From: Chloroflexi bacterium RBG_13_51_36
GTDB taxonomy: Bacteria; Chloroflexota; Dehalococcoidia; GIF9; AB-539-J10
Length of the DNA stretch: 64,000 nt
Direction: 5' to 3'
NCBI GenBank assembly: GCA_001796515.1
Contig: MGMS01000010.1
Coordinates: 82,209-146,208, forward strand
The notes under the pieces were generated by a model. That model searched no databases. It was not told the DNA's origin and saw only the letters and a list, made by a program, of their open reading frames with translations. Below are positions 42,726 to 51,574 of the stretch, piece after piece. The number at the start of each line of letters is the position of its first letter. The first letter of the stretch is position 1. The position numbers and the translations under genes are program-made.

Positions 42726-42899
42726 ATGTCTAGAAATGCCAAAATTGCCTACGTCAGCCTCATTGGTCTGGTGGGGTTGATAGTGCTTTTGGTGGGGATA
42801 TTCACGTCCTTTAGCTTCGGCATCGCTCTAATCATAGCCATAGCCTGCTGGGTGGGGAGCGGCATCCTGGCGAAATACTGGGAAGTCAATAAAAAATGA
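42726..42899 (+). CDS. 57-aa membrane protein
   Basis: Too short for the ORF track. AAAGGAGG stands 6 nt before the ATG, and the peptide (SRNAKIAYVSLIGLVGLIVL ... CWVGSGILAKYWEVNKK) has two helices with positive ends. It is probably an operon partner of the preceding membrane protein. Confidence 0.7.
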   Translation: MSRNAKIAYVSLIGLVGLIVLLVGIFTSFSFGIALIIAIACWVGSGILAKYWEVNKK

Positions 42900-43013
42900 C
42901 AGAAAGACTGAGATCAACTGTATTCTTCTCTGCGTCGCTACGCGATTAGGGAAGCCAGCGAAGCAACACCATTGAGCAGAGCGTAGGAAGGAAAGGGTTG
43001 ACTCTCAAGCCGG

Positions 43014-44345
43014 TTAGTAGCGTTTAGCTTGCCGCGTAGATTTTACATTGCCCCGGTAATCCGGAGCGGTGATGTTGAATACCAGGTTTATCCTGGGGTC
43101 CACCATTCGTGAACTGATTCGCGGTTCAATCTCTTCTAAAGAGAGACATGTAGTGACCACCATGGGCAGCCGGGCATTATAGCGGTAGTTTATCAAGTGA
43201 TATAGTTTCTCCTGAGCCCAGGGCGTGGCCGATTGCTCCCCGAAGTCATCGAGTATCAGCAGCGGCGTCTCTTTGAGCTTCTCGAAAAATTCGTCATAGG
43301 ATATTTTGCTGTCCGGACTGAATGTCGAACGTAAATGGTCCAAAAGCTCGGGGACAACCACAAATAAGACCGGCTTCCCTTGTGCCCGTTGATAGTTAGC
43401 GATAGCTGCTGCCAGATGGGTCTTCCCACAGCCATTGACACCGTGGAATATCAACCAACCTTCCGGGGAGCGAGCGAATTCCACCGCCAACCTGAAAGCC
43501 TCGTGCAAATTTTGCCGCTGTTCCAGGGGAAGTTCCGTCCTCTTGTGGTCAAAATTGTCAAAGGTCATATTTCGCAATAGCTCCAGCTCTAAGCTGCCTT
43601 GAGGCTCGGAGGGCAATTTTTGCTCAATCGTCCATACCTGGCAAAATTCATTATCAGCAAGATGGCCGCGTAAGCGTTCGTCTATTCTTTCCATAGGTAC
43701 ATCGGTAGTGAGCACTGTGGCCAACTTAATATTGAAGCGATGATGAAGGAGTTGCTCCAGCTTCTCTTTAGCCCAGGCTGTAGCGCTTCCCAGGGTAAGG
43801 TCATCAAGCACTAATAGAGGCACATTCTTCACTTGCTCGAACAGCTCGTCATAAGTAGTGTCGCTGGCAGGACTGAATGCGGAGCGGAGGTGGTCCAGGA
43901 GGTCAGCAGCGGTGATATAGAATGCTGGTTCCCCTAGCTTGAGACGGTGACTGGCGATAGCACAAGCCAGGTGTGTTTTACCAGAGCCGCTGGGACCCAA
44001 AAATACCAGCCAACCCTGAGGACTATCAGCAAAGGCTTTGGCAGCCTGGCAGACCTGAGCAAAGCGCTCTTGGGAAGCGGCATTTGCCCCTTTCCCCTTA
44101 GGAGATAAATTGCCAAAGGTAAGCTGAGACAGGGAACCCAAGTTGCTGTATTTCTCAAGATACTCTGTTTTTTTCTTTCTCAGCTCCCCTTTACTGCATC
44201 GGCAGGGTACCACCCGGCTGAAATCAGCTTTCCCTGAATCTAGAGCAGGGTGAACAAAGCCTGCCCCTTTGCAGACAGGGCAGATTCGACCCGCGCCTTC
44301 TTCTGTTGAGGGAAGGGGAGCGTTATCTTCTGACCATGTGTCCAT
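43014..44345 (-). CDS. Tandem AAA+ DnaC/DnaI-like helicase loader
   Basis: 443 aa from ATG 44345 (AAGGG 5 nt upstream); GTG 44405 of the track would overlap dnaD by 83 bp. A zinc-ribbon-like N-terminus (CPVCKGAGF ... CRC) is followed by two DnaC/IstB-type ATPase domains. Domain 1 has GPSGSGKTH and LLVLDDL, domain 2 GVNGCGKTH and LLILDDF. The two share long stretches (LLDHLRSAFSP and LLDHLRSTFSP), so they came from a duplication. Usual loaders of 250-310 aa have one. It lies in an operon behind dnaB and dnaD and should load DnaB on DNA. Confidence 0.85.
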   Translation of the reverse strand: MDTWSEDNAPLPSTEEGAGRICPVCKGAGFVHPALDSGKADFSRVVPCRCSKGELRKKKTEYLEKYSNLGSLSQLTFGNLSPKGKGANAASQERFAQVCQAAKAFADSPQGWLVFLGPSGSGKTHLACAIASHRLKLGEPAFYITAADLLDHLRSAFSPASDTTYDELFEQVKNVPLLVLDDLTLGSATAWAKEKLEQLLHHRFNIKLATVLTTDVPMERIDERLRGHLADNEFCQVWTIEQKLPSEPQGSLELELLRNMTFDNFDHKRTELPLEQRQNLHEAFRLAVEFARSPEGWLIFHGVNGCGKTHLAAAIANYQRAQGKPVLFVVVPELLDHLRSTFSPDSKISYDEFFEKLKETPLLILDDFGEQSATPWAQEKLYHLINYRYNARLPMVVTTCLSLEEIEPRISSRMVDPRINLVFNITAPDYRGNVKSTRQAKRY

Positions 44346-44961
44346 ATTGGCCCTTGATGTATTTGTCGGGGTCAATCTTTTTAATATTTCTCCTATGTTC
44401 TCCACTGTCTTTACCTTCGCGGGCCCATCTTTCCAGGATGCGGGCGATATATCTCCAGCTGCGTTTATTCAGGGCAACTGCTTCCTTGAAGGCTTCTTCA
44501 ATCCACTGGGGCGGATAAAGCTTCTCGGCTTCCTTAAGTTCCTCAGCAATCATGGGTGTTATCATGCCGATATTCTGCTCGTAGAGAGCGAAGATGTTGA
44601 TGGCCGATGGCTGAAGGCTATCGCCGGCCAGGGAATAGACATCCTCAGGCACTCCATCTATATTTGAGGTCGAGTGTGATAGAGCACCGTGCTCCACAGC
44701 CGAGTTGAGAGCCCGTCGAAGTGTCTCTTCGCTTAACTCAGGTGATACCCGATGCCTTTCAGCTTTCAGTTCCTTGTAGGCAACCCTGACAACATCGGTG
44801 TGAGGGCGGAACGATTTTCTGCGCATAAGATACGACACGTACAACACTACTTTTAGTTCGGCCAGGTCTTGAATCTTAGGCATCACGTGAGTAAAAAACG
44901 AGTCAGGTAAGGAGACAAAACTTGTTTCGCTGTGAGAACTCAACAATTGCCTGTCAGGCAT
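44323..44961 (-). CDS. DnaD-domain replication protein
   Basis: 212 aa from ATG 44961; TTG 44979 is also possible and neither has a strong site. The N-terminal part (FVSLPDSFFTHVMPKIQDLA, then RRALNSAVEHGALSH) is a winged helix. The C-terminal DnaD/DnaB2 domain has YEQNIGMITPMIAEELKEAE and EAFKEAVALNKRSWRYIARI followed by LERWAREGK. In Firmicutes DnaD works with a DnaI-type loader in primosome assembly, which matches the neighbours. It overlaps the loader start by 23 bp. Confidence 0.85.
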   Translation of the reverse strand: MPDRQLLSSHSETSFVSLPDSFFTHVMPKIQDLAELKVVLYVSYLMRRKSFRPHTDVVRVAYKELKAERHRVSPELSEETLRRALNSAVEHGALSHSTSNIDGVPEDVYSLAGDSLQPSAINIFALYEQNIGMITPMIAEELKEAEKLYPPQWIEEAFKEAVALNKRSWRYIARILERWAREGKDSGEHRRNIKKIDPDKYIKGQYGHMVRR

Positions 44962-44997
44962 CTTCACACCATTGACCAACCAAGAAAAGTCCGTGGT

Positions 44998-46374
44998 TTA
45001 GGAGGCAGAAACCGGCTCAGTCTCCAGATTATCGAATTTGGTAGTCCTTTCCAGGAAGCGCAGCTTTCTTTGTCCCAAAGGACCGTTGCGGTGCTTAGCT
45101 ACGATAATATCAGCGATGCCGCGAGGATAAGGTTCTGTTTCAATGTCATGGACCTTGCTCCAATCTTCGGGAGAGTAATTCAGATCTTCCCGGTGAATGA
45201 AAATGACCACGTCAGCATCCTGCTCAATGCTACCAGATTCGCGCAGGTCAGAAAGTTGAGGTATATGGGAGGGACGCGCTTCGATGGCCCGACTAAGTTG
45301 CGATAGGGCCAAGACGGGCACATTCAGTTCCCGGGCCAAAGTCTTCAGGGCACGAGTTATGCTACTGAGCTCTTGGACTCGGGTTTCGTTTTTGCCATCG
45401 CCCTGTATCAATTGCAGATAATCGATGATAATCAGGTCAATGCCGCGTTCGAAGTGAAGTCGCCGTGCCTTACTCCTTATATCTAGGACACGAAGTTGAG
45501 GCGAATCATCAACGTAAATCGGTGCCTCGGACAGGATGCCACTCGCTTCCATGATCTTCATCTCATCCCTCTCGCTAAAGCGCCCAAGACGAACCTTTGC
45601 AGAATCGACCCCTGATTCGCTGGCTAGAAGTCTATGTACGACTGACTCTCGGGACATTTCCAAACTGAACAGTGCGATGCAGGCCTTCTGGTTGATAGCA
45701 GCGTTTCTAGCAACATTTAGGGCCAAGCTGGTCTTACCCAGACTAGTCTTGGCGGCCAAAACGACCAGGTCGGTCCTCTGCAATCCTCCCAGGAAATCAT
45801 CTAAAGCCGCAAAACCAGTTAGAATATGAGGTATTTCCCCTGTCCTAAGTGTAGTAGATGGCCCAGCTTTGTCAAAATATTGACCTAGGACATCGCGAAT
45901 CGGAACAAGGCCTCGAAGCCCTTGCCTGGCTCGAACTTTGAACAAGATATCTTCGGCGTCGTTTAGGCTGGCCTCAACATTTGGGCTGGCTTCGTAGCCA
46001 AGGACCTTGATCTGCTCAGCGGCGGCGATTAGCCGCCGCATTACCGCTGTATCGGATACTATTTGAGCATAATATTCAACATGGAGGGATGTCGGCACAT
46101 TGCCTATTAGATGGCTTAAGAAGGCGGCACCACCAACTTGTTCCAGCTTGTCCTGGCGCATCAGCTCATGGGCCGCTGTAATCTGGTTTATGACTTCATT
46201 GCGCTGATAAAGAGAAAAACAAGCCTGGTAAATCGCCCGATTTGTTTCTGAGAAAAAATCCTCGGGCTTGAGAGAAGCAGCAATCTTCAGTATGGCATCA
46301 GGGTCAATGAGCAGAGAGCCAATTACTGCCTCTTCGGCTTCAATATCATGAGGTGGTGACTTTTCCTCGGCCAC
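44998..46374 (-). CDS. dnaB: Replicative DNA helicase
   Basis: 458 aa from a GTG two bases after the rplI stop. N-terminal domain (IEAEEAVIGSLLIDPDAI), linker, then RecA-type motor: TGFAALDDFLGGL, Walker A AKTSLGKTS (208-216; usually ARPSMGKTA), LFSLEMS, LIIIDYLQLI, LALSQLSRAIEAR and DLRESGSIEQDADVV. The linker contains FDKAGPSTTLRTG (167-179), a repeat-derived insert. It unwinds DNA at the fork; the dnaD and loader genes follow in the same operon. Confidence 0.95.
   Translation of the reverse strand: MAEEKSPPHDIEAEEAVIGSLLIDPDAILKIAASLKPEDFFSETNRAIYQACFSLYQRNEVINQITAAHELMRQDKLEQVGGAAFLSHLIGNVPTSLHVEYYAQIVSDTAVMRRLIAAAEQIKVLGYEASPNVEASLNDAEDILFKVRARQGLRGLVPIRDVLGQYFDKAGPSTTLRTGEIPHILTGFAALDDFLGGLQRTDLVVLAAKTSLGKTSLALNVARNAAINQKACIALFSLEMSRESVVHRLLASESGVDSAKVRLGRFSERDEMKIMEASGILSEAPIYVDDSPQLRVLDIRSKARRLHFERGIDLIIIDYLQLIQGDGKNETRVQELSSITRALKTLARELNVPVLALSQLSRAIEARPSHIPQLSDLRESGSIEQDADVVIFIHREDLNYSPEDWSKVHDIETEPYPRGIADIIVAKHRNGPLGQRKLRFLERTTKFDNLETEPVSAS
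45838..45876 (-). repeat. Repeat-derived insert inside dnaB
   Basis: Encodes FDKAGPSTTLRTG in the DnaB linker. Peptides such as FDKLR and PSTTLRTG are translations of a palindromic repeat that recurs inside Chloroflexota genes. The codons here have diverged from the usual repeat DNA, so the insertion is old. Confidence 0.55.
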
Positions 46375-46376
46375 GC

Positions 46377-47003
46377 CTACTCGGTCTCCTCTTCCTTCCC
46401 TTTCTCCTCCTCGTCCCCTTTCTCTTCCTTTTTCCCTTTCCTCCTCTTCTTCTCTTTCTCTTGCTTTGTCTCCACTTCTTTGTCTGTGTCTGCCTGTTTT
46501 TCCTTCTCTTTCGTCTTAGGTTGCTTTTTCTCCACTCTTTTCTCTGTCTCTGTCTTTTCTTCTTCCTCGATAACCACCGTGATTCTCGGCCTAATGTCAC
46601 TGGCTAACTTAACGGCTACTTCGTAACTACCCGTTTGGCGGAAAGGTTTCTCCAAGTCTATCTTCTTTTTGTCAATAACAGAACCTGTGGCCCGACCCAA
46701 TTCTTCAGCTATGTCGGCAGCGGTAACGGAGCCAAACAAGCGCTCTCCCGCACCCATGCGAGCCTTAAACCGAATTTCCTTCCCCTCAATTTGTTGGGCC
46801 AGTTCGACGAGCTTATCCCGGTCAATATTCTCCTCAAGCTTCTCCCTCTCCAGCCTGGACTCGACTTGCTTCATGACCGTGGGGGTGGCTACCAAAGCTA
46901 AACCCCGAGGAAGAAGAAAATTCTTTGCATAGCCCTTGCTTACCTCTTTTATTTCTCCGGCCTTTCCCTTTCCCGGAAGGTCTTCTAACAAAACGACTTT
47001 CAT
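46377..47003 (-). CDS. rplI: Ribosomal protein L9 with long charged tail
   Basis: 208 aa with GGGAGGAG before the ATG. Residues 1-146 are a complete bL9: VVLLEDLPGKGKAGEIKEVS, KGYAKNFLLPRGLA and the C-domain with LFGSVTAADIAEEL. Normal L9 ends near 148-150. This one has about 60 more residues made almost only of Lys, Glu, Arg, Asp, Gln and Thr. The tail is encoded by purine-only DNA. First gene of the rplI-dnaB-dnaD-loader set. Confidence 0.95.
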   Translation of the reverse strand: MKVVLLEDLPGKGKAGEIKEVSKGYAKNFLLPRGLALVATPTVMKQVESRLEREKLEENIDRDKLVELAQQIEGKEIRFKARMGAGERLFGSVTAADIAEELGRATGSVIDKKKIDLEKPFRQTGSYEVAVKLASDIRPRITVVIEEEEKTETEKRVEKKQPKTKEKEKQADTDKEVETKQEKEKKRRKGKKEEKGDEEEKGKEEETE

Positions 47004-47042
47004 AAAACTCCTCCCCCAACGCTCAGGACTCTGAGTGCTGGG

Positions 47043-47975
47043 TCACAATGATAGAAACCTCTCTGCCGATATAGCCGCAGTGGCACCATCTCCAGCCGCA
47101 GTTATCGCCTGCCTGGCCGACTTATGGCGCACATCTCCTACGGCAAATATTCCAGGAATCTTTGTTTCCATGAGTTCATTGGTGATTATGTAGCCTTCTT
47201 CGTCCAAAGGCAGCAGCCCCCGCCACTGGGCGCTATTGGGTTGCGCGCCGATAGCTACAAAAACACCTGCCAGCTGTAATGTTGATAGTTTAGCATTTTT
47301 CGCATTTTTTAGCATGAGTTGCATGACTAGACCATCGCCCTCAATTTGAGTCACTACAGTATCCCAGATAAACTCTATCTTCGGTTCGGCCATGGCTTTT
47401 TCCTGAAGTATCTTGTCGGCTCGCAGCTGGCTGCGGCGGTGGATGACCTTAACCGAGGAGGCAAATTTGCTGAGGTAAAGAGCCTCAGTTACGGCACTAT
47501 CGCCACCACCTATTACAGCCACCGTTCTAGCTTTAAATAAAGGGGCGTCACAGGTAGCACAATAGGAAACTCCCCTGCCCACAAATCTATCTTCCCCAGG
47601 CACGCCCAGTTTACGAAACTGTGAGCCAGAGGCAATGATTATCGATTCAGTTACAAAATCGCCTTCGCTGGTGCTGACCAGATTATGCTTCTGGTTGGGT
47701 ACCACCTTGGCAACTTCGGTGAGCAAGGTTTCCAATCCATAACTGGTAGCTTGCTCGTGGATGAGTTGTCCCAACTCAATACCGGAGATACCTTTGGGAA
47801 AGCCAGGGTAATTCTCCACCCGCTCTGCGTTCGTTATTTGCCCGCCCATTATTCCTTTCTCGATAAGCAAGGTATTGAGCCTTGAGCGGGCGCAATAGAG
47901 CCCGGCGGTGAGTCCGGCCGGGCCACCACCAATGATGACCACCTGGTAAGTTTTATCCATGGCTTGAAACATCAT
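47043..47975 (-). CDS. trxB: Thioredoxin reductase
   Basis: 310 aa from ATG 47975 (GGGAGGG about 12 nt upstream); an ATG at 47960 is also possible. FAD motif VVIIGGGPAGLTAGLYCARS, redox centre SYCATCDAPLF (CxxC), NADPH motif VIGGGDSAVTEALYLS and FAVGDVRHKSARQAITAAGD. It reduces thioredoxin with NADPH or, in some anaerobes, another donor. It ends 40 nt before rplI and may be in the same transcript. Confidence 0.94.
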   Translation of the reverse strand: MMFQAMDKTYQVVIIGGGPAGLTAGLYCARSRLNTLLIEKGIMGGQITNAERVENYPGFPKGISGIELGQLIHEQATSYGLETLLTEVAKVVPNQKHNLVSTSEGDFVTESIIIASGSQFRKLGVPGEDRFVGRGVSYCATCDAPLFKARTVAVIGGGDSAVTEALYLSKFASSVKVIHRRSQLRADKILQEKAMAEPKIEFIWDTVVTQIEGDGLVMQLMLKNAKNAKLSTLQLAGVFVAIGAQPNSAQWRGLLPLDEEGYIITNELMETKIPGIFAVGDVRHKSARQAITAAGDGATAAISAERFLSL

Positions 47976-48125
47976 AATTTGCCAGCGCCCTCCCACAAAT
48001 CACGGCGCCCCTCAGCTCGGCAGAATCTTGCCCTCTACCGGGGCTTGAGCGATCTCATATAAACCGGGACCAAGTTTACACTAATTATACCATCGGCTCT
48101 TGCCTTTGGATTGGGCACCTCCGCC

Positions 48126-49292
48126 CTAACCCGGACGGAATTCTTGTTTGATCTTATCAAGCATTCCTGATTGGAGAATATCAGCTACAGTCATTGCCAT
48201 CGCTTTGGCTGCGTCCAGTAAGCCATTGTGTCCTCCATCAGAAGCGGCGGCGGCGGCAAACTCCGGCGTATGTATCAATACCTCCCGGGGTGCAATGGCT
48301 ACTGTGGGATGTATGCTGGGCACCACCTGACTGACATTTCCCATATCGGTGCTGCCTAGGCCAACGCCAGGGTCGAAGTGTTCAACTTGGCGCCCCAGCG
48401 ATTCTAGATTCTGCTTGAACAGCCTGGTCAAAATCGTGTTGTTTTTCATTGGAGCATAAGCCCTGTCTCTCCATCTATATTCTAGTCTTGCTCCACTAGC
48501 AACAGATGCCCCCGCAAAACAGTTCAAAACCTTTTTCTTTAATTCAGCGAGATAATCGTCATCTAAGGCGCGCACCAGAAAGACAGCAGCACTGTGAGCG
48601 GGTACTATGTTGGGTGCTTCACCCCCGTCAGTGATGATACCATGGATGCGGGCATCTCCCCTTATGTGCTGGCGCAGCGAGTTTATTGATGTGAAAGCAA
48701 GGATCATAGCGTCAAGGGCATTTATGCCTTTGTGAGGCTGAGCGGCAGCGTGGGCTGGCCGGCCGAAGAATTCCACTTCTAAGGTACTGGCGGCGAGTGC
48801 CTCCTGGGTTGGCATGTTCCTCGTGTCAGGATGCACTATCATGGCCACATCTATTTCCTTAAAAGCTCCCGCTCTGACCATGTCTATCTTGCCACCGAGG
48901 CCTTCCTCTCCAGGAGTACCCATAGCCACAATGCTGCCTCCTAACTGGTCAATGACAGACTTACTGGCAACAGCAGCCCCAACTGCTGAAACGCCTATGA
49001 TGTTATGTCCACAACCATGCCCTATCTTGGGCAAAGCATCATATTCAGCAAGTAGAGCAATTCTAGGGCTGCCCTGGCCGTATGTCGCCCGGAAGGCTGT
49101 GGCCAAGCCAGCGATGCCTCGTTCCACATGAAGTCCGTTATCTTCAAGATACTTAGTAAGCCAAGCCGATGCCTTTTCTTCCTTGAAGCCCAGCTCAGGA
49201 TTGTCATGAATATTCAGGCTCAACTGGATAAGCTGCTGCCTCTGCGATTGGACGCTATCTTTTGCCTTTAGCTTCAGTTTCTCTATGTCCAT
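48126..49292 (-). CDS. M20-family amidohydrolase (aminobenzoyl-glutamate/peptide type)
   Basis: 388 aa from ATG 49292; AAAGGAGG is present but 15 nt upstream, so ATG 49340 is not excluded. Metal-site motifs: ALLAEYDALPKIGHGCGHNI, GTPGEEGLGGK with the catalytic Glu, VHPDTRN and ASDGGHNG at the end. Dimerisation domain FFGRPAHAAAQPHKGINALD. The family removes acyl or amide groups from amino acids and peptides. The substrate is unknown. Confidence 0.9.
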   Translation of the reverse strand: MDIEKLKLKAKDSVQSQRQQLIQLSLNIHDNPELGFKEEKASAWLTKYLEDNGLHVERGIAGLATAFRATYGQGSPRIALLAEYDALPKIGHGCGHNIIGVSAVGAAVASKSVIDQLGGSIVAMGTPGEEGLGGKIDMVRAGAFKEIDVAMIVHPDTRNMPTQEALAASTLEVEFFGRPAHAAAQPHKGINALDAMILAFTSINSLRQHIRGDARIHGIITDGGEAPNIVPAHSAAVFLVRALDDDYLAELKKKVLNCFAGASVASGARLEYRWRDRAYAPMKNNTILTRLFKQNLESLGRQVEHFDPGVGLGSTDMGNVSQVVPSIHPTVAIAPREVLIHTPEFAAAAASDGGHNGLLDAAKAMAMTVADILQSGMLDKIKQEFRPG

Positions 49293-49330
49293 CGTGGTTT
49301 GTCGATTCCTCCTTTCATTCCAACCATTAG

Positions 49331-49372
49331 TTTTCCGCATACTGTCATTCTGGGCGAAGCCGAGAGTCCGAA
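49331..49372 (+). repeat. REP-like repeat TGTCATTCTGGGCGAAGCCG
   Basis: TGTCATTCTGGGCGAAGCCG then AGAGTCCGAATTT. Same family, opposite orientation, as the unit at 13317-13358. It lies in the divergent gap upstream of the M20 gene. Confidence 0.5.
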
Positions 49373-49414
49373 TTTGCTTAAGGTGATATAATAGGCGTCT
49401 TCTGCTCCAATAAC

Positions 49415-49443
49415 TTGAACCACTAACGAATAGTCATTATACT
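49415..49443 (+). promoter_or_regulatory. Promoter of the yceD-rpmF-fabD-nusB block
   Basis: TTGAAC, 17 nt, TATACT, with a leader of about 27 nt to the yceD ATG. Confidence 0.6.
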
Positions 49444-49476
49444 TTGTATTTGGTCTAAATTTCTAGGTTATGGCAG

Positions 49477-49935
49477 ATGGAAAGTCAACCTCTGAACGCT
49501 TTGATAAACGTGGCCTCGTTGCTGAAAGAGCCCGTTGGCTCCAGCGAAAGCCATGACATAAACGGGGTAATCGGCGAGGAAGTTGAGGGTTTTGTGGAAG
49601 GAAAGGCGAAGGTAATTCATACGAGTCGAGGAGTTTTAATTCAGTGTGAAGCGAAAGCCGAGGTGAGACTCGTATGTAGCCGCTGCCTTGGTGTATTCTC
49701 ATGCCCGATAGGTTTCACTGCAGAAGAAGAATTTCTGCAGGTATCTGATTTGCCAGGTGATTCAGCAGGCTCTTCGTTGGAAGAATCCGAAGAATTCACC
49801 ATCGATGAGGGAAATGTACTTGACCTGGGGGAGTTAATACGGCAATATGTATTGCTGAATTTGCCCATGAAACCCCTATGTCGTCTTGACTGCCCAGGAA
49901 TGAAGGAGGAGAATTCAAATGCCGCCACTGCCTAA
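49477..49935 (+). CDS. yceD: YceD/DUF177 protein
   Basis: 152 aa. The DUF177 pattern: AKVIHTSRGVLIQCEAKAEV, VCSRCLGVFSCPI, then EFTIDEGNVLDLGELIRQYV and the final PMKPLCRLDCPG. In bacteria and plants this protein assists 23S rRNA or large-subunit assembly, and its gene is almost always next to rpmF, as here (17-bp overlap). Confidence 0.9.
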   Translation: MESQPLNALINVASLLKEPVGSSESHDINGVIGEEVEGFVEGKAKVIHTSRGVLIQCEAKAEVRLVCSRCLGVFSCPIGFTAEEEFLQVSDLPGDSAGSSLEESEEFTIDEGNVLDLGELIRQYVLLNLPMKPLCRLDCPGMKEENSNAATA

Positions 49936-50110
49936 GAAGAAAACCTCGCAAGCGCGCCAGGGCAAGAGGCGCAGCCATCTGAAAATAGCACCACCGGCCC
50001 GGGATGTATGTTCGCATTGCCACAGTCCCAAGTTACCTCACCATGTTTGTCCTACTTGTGGCTGGTACAATGATCGAGAGGTGACCGAAATCAAACCCGC
50101 CAAGAAATAG
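49919..50110 (+). CDS. rpmF: Ribosomal protein L32
   Basis: 63 aa. Starts PPLPKKKTSQARQGKRRSHL and carries the zinc motif CSHCHSPKLPHHVCPTCGWY (C-x2-C ... C-x2-C). The AAGGAGG inside the end of yceD serves as its ribosome-binding site. Confidence 0.95.
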   Translation: MPPLPKKKTSQARQGKRRSHLKIAPPARDVCSHCHSPKLPHHVCPTCGWYNDREVTEIKPAKK

Positions 50111-50115
50111 TTCCC

Positions 50116-51066
50116 ATGGCTGAGTTGTCCAAGGTAGCTTATGTTTTCCCAGGGCAAGGCTCCCAAAGCGTCAGTATGGGATTGGACCTGTATGACAGCT
50201 ATCATTCGGCCAAGGAGGTTTTCGAGGCAGCCGATGCATCTTTGGGATTTCCCCTATCCCGTTTGTGCTTTGAAGGCCCTGAAGAGGAACTGACAAAGAC
50301 ACACAACGTCCAGCCGGCGATACTGGTTGTCAGCATTGCCTGCCTTAAAGCGCTGCAAGAAGCCAGACGGGGTGATTCTCCGTCTCCGGTCTCTGTTGCT
50401 GGACATAGTCTGGGTGAATATACTGCCCTGGTGGCTGCTGGCGCACTGGGCTTAGCTGAAGCTGTTCTACTTGTCAGGGAGAGAGGAAGATTAATGTATG
50501 AGGCCGGGCTCAAGCATCCCGGGAGTATGCTAGCTGTAATAGGACTTGATGAAGAAACGGTCAACGATATATGTCTTCAAAGTGGAGCTGAAGTCTCCAA
50601 TGTAAACTGTCCCGGGCAGATTGTGATTAGTGGAGCCGCCCCAGCTCTGGCTGAAGCTAGTAGATTGGCCAAGACCAGAGGTGCCCGCGTCCTTATCCCT
50701 CTGAAGGTTAGCGGGGCTTTTCACTCTGCCTTGATGGAGCCAGTCATAGTTGAATTCAGCAAAGTCGTCTCGGATGTCATATTTAAGCTGCCCGCCGTTC
50801 CCGTAATATCCAATGTAACCGCTCGGCCGTTAACCGATGTTTATTCGATAAGACAGGAATTAGTGAAACAGCTTCGCAACTGTATCCGATGGCAAGGGTC
50901 GGTGGAATACATGATGCACAATGGGGTCACTACCTTCTACGAGATAGGTCCGGGGAGGGTGCTAAGCGGTTTGATCAGGCGAATCAATTCGGAAGTACAA
51001 ATCTTCAATATATCTGGCGCTTCAGATATAGCACAGCTAGCACCTAGATTGAGTCCAACTGAGTAG
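50116..51066 (+). CDS. fabD: Malonyl-CoA:ACP transacylase
   Basis: 316 aa, full length, 5 nt after the rpmF stop. YVFPGQGSQSVSMG at the start, nucleophile serine in GHSLGEYTALVAAG, catalytic His in SGAFHSALM, and Gln/Arg-type substrate contacts (VRERGRLM). It loads malonyl groups onto ACP for fatty-acid synthesis. The other fab genes are not in this window. Confidence 0.95.
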   Translation: MAELSKVAYVFPGQGSQSVSMGLDLYDSYHSAKEVFEAADASLGFPLSRLCFEGPEEELTKTHNVQPAILVVSIACLKALQEARRGDSPSPVSVAGHSLGEYTALVAAGALGLAEAVLLVRERGRLMYEAGLKHPGSMLAVIGLDEETVNDICLQSGAEVSNVNCPGQIVISGAAPALAEASRLAKTRGARVLIPLKVSGAFHSALMEPVIVEFSKVVSDVIFKLPAVPVISNVTARPLTDVYSIRQELVKQLRNCIRWQGSVEYMMHNGVTTFYEIGPGRVLSGLIRRINSEVQIFNISGASDIAQLAPRLSPTE

Positions 51067-51130
51067 CACCCCATGAGAAATTCGTCTCTCTTTCCCAGAA
51101 GAATCGAATATTCTTAAGAGCGAGTAAGCA

Positions 51131-51574
51131 ATGGCTGGCATCAGGCGGAAGGCAAGAATCGCTGCTCTCCAGACTCTCTATGAGCTTGATTGCACGAGGC
51201 ATAAGGCGGAGGAAACCGGAGCTCGTTTGAAAGCTGAGAAGACGCTGACTCAAGAAACACTCGGCTTTGCTGAGGAACTGATGAGAGGAGTGCTGCAGCA
51301 CAAATCTGAGCTCGATGCCGTTATCAAGAAATTTGCCACTGCCTTTCCATTAGAGCAAATGTCTATCGTTGATAGAAATATTCTGCGTCTGGCTATTTTC
51401 GAAATTCTGTTCACTGACAAAACTCCTGTCAAGGTAGCTATAAATGAGGCTATAGAGTTAGCCAAGAGTTTTGGCAGTGAGTCTTCTTCACGGCTAGTAA
51501 ACGGAGTCCTCGGAGTAGTGGCAAGAGAACGCGACGAAAGACGGAAAGATGGCAAAAGAACTGAAGAAAGGTGA
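51131..51574 (+). CDS. nusB: Transcription antitermination factor NusB
   Basis: 147 aa. IRRKARIAALQTLYELDCTR, VDRNILRLAIFEILFTDKTP, KVAINEAIELAKSFGSESSS and FVNGVLG-type end (RLVNGVLGVVARERDERRKD). It binds BoxA RNA with NusE to support rRNA transcription. The end overlaps the following transporter remnant by 26 bp. Confidence 0.94.
   Translation: MAGIRRKARIAALQTLYELDCTRHKAEETGARLKAEKTLTQETLGFAEELMRGVLQHKSELDAVIKKFATAFPLEQMSIVDRNILRLAIFEILFTDKTPVKVAINEAIELAKSFGSESSSRLVNGVLGVVARERDERRKDGKRTEER

Noticed and set aside
46353-46607. Leu/Phe-rich plus-strand ORF
   Set aside because: It is only the antisense reading of the polypurine tail of rplI.
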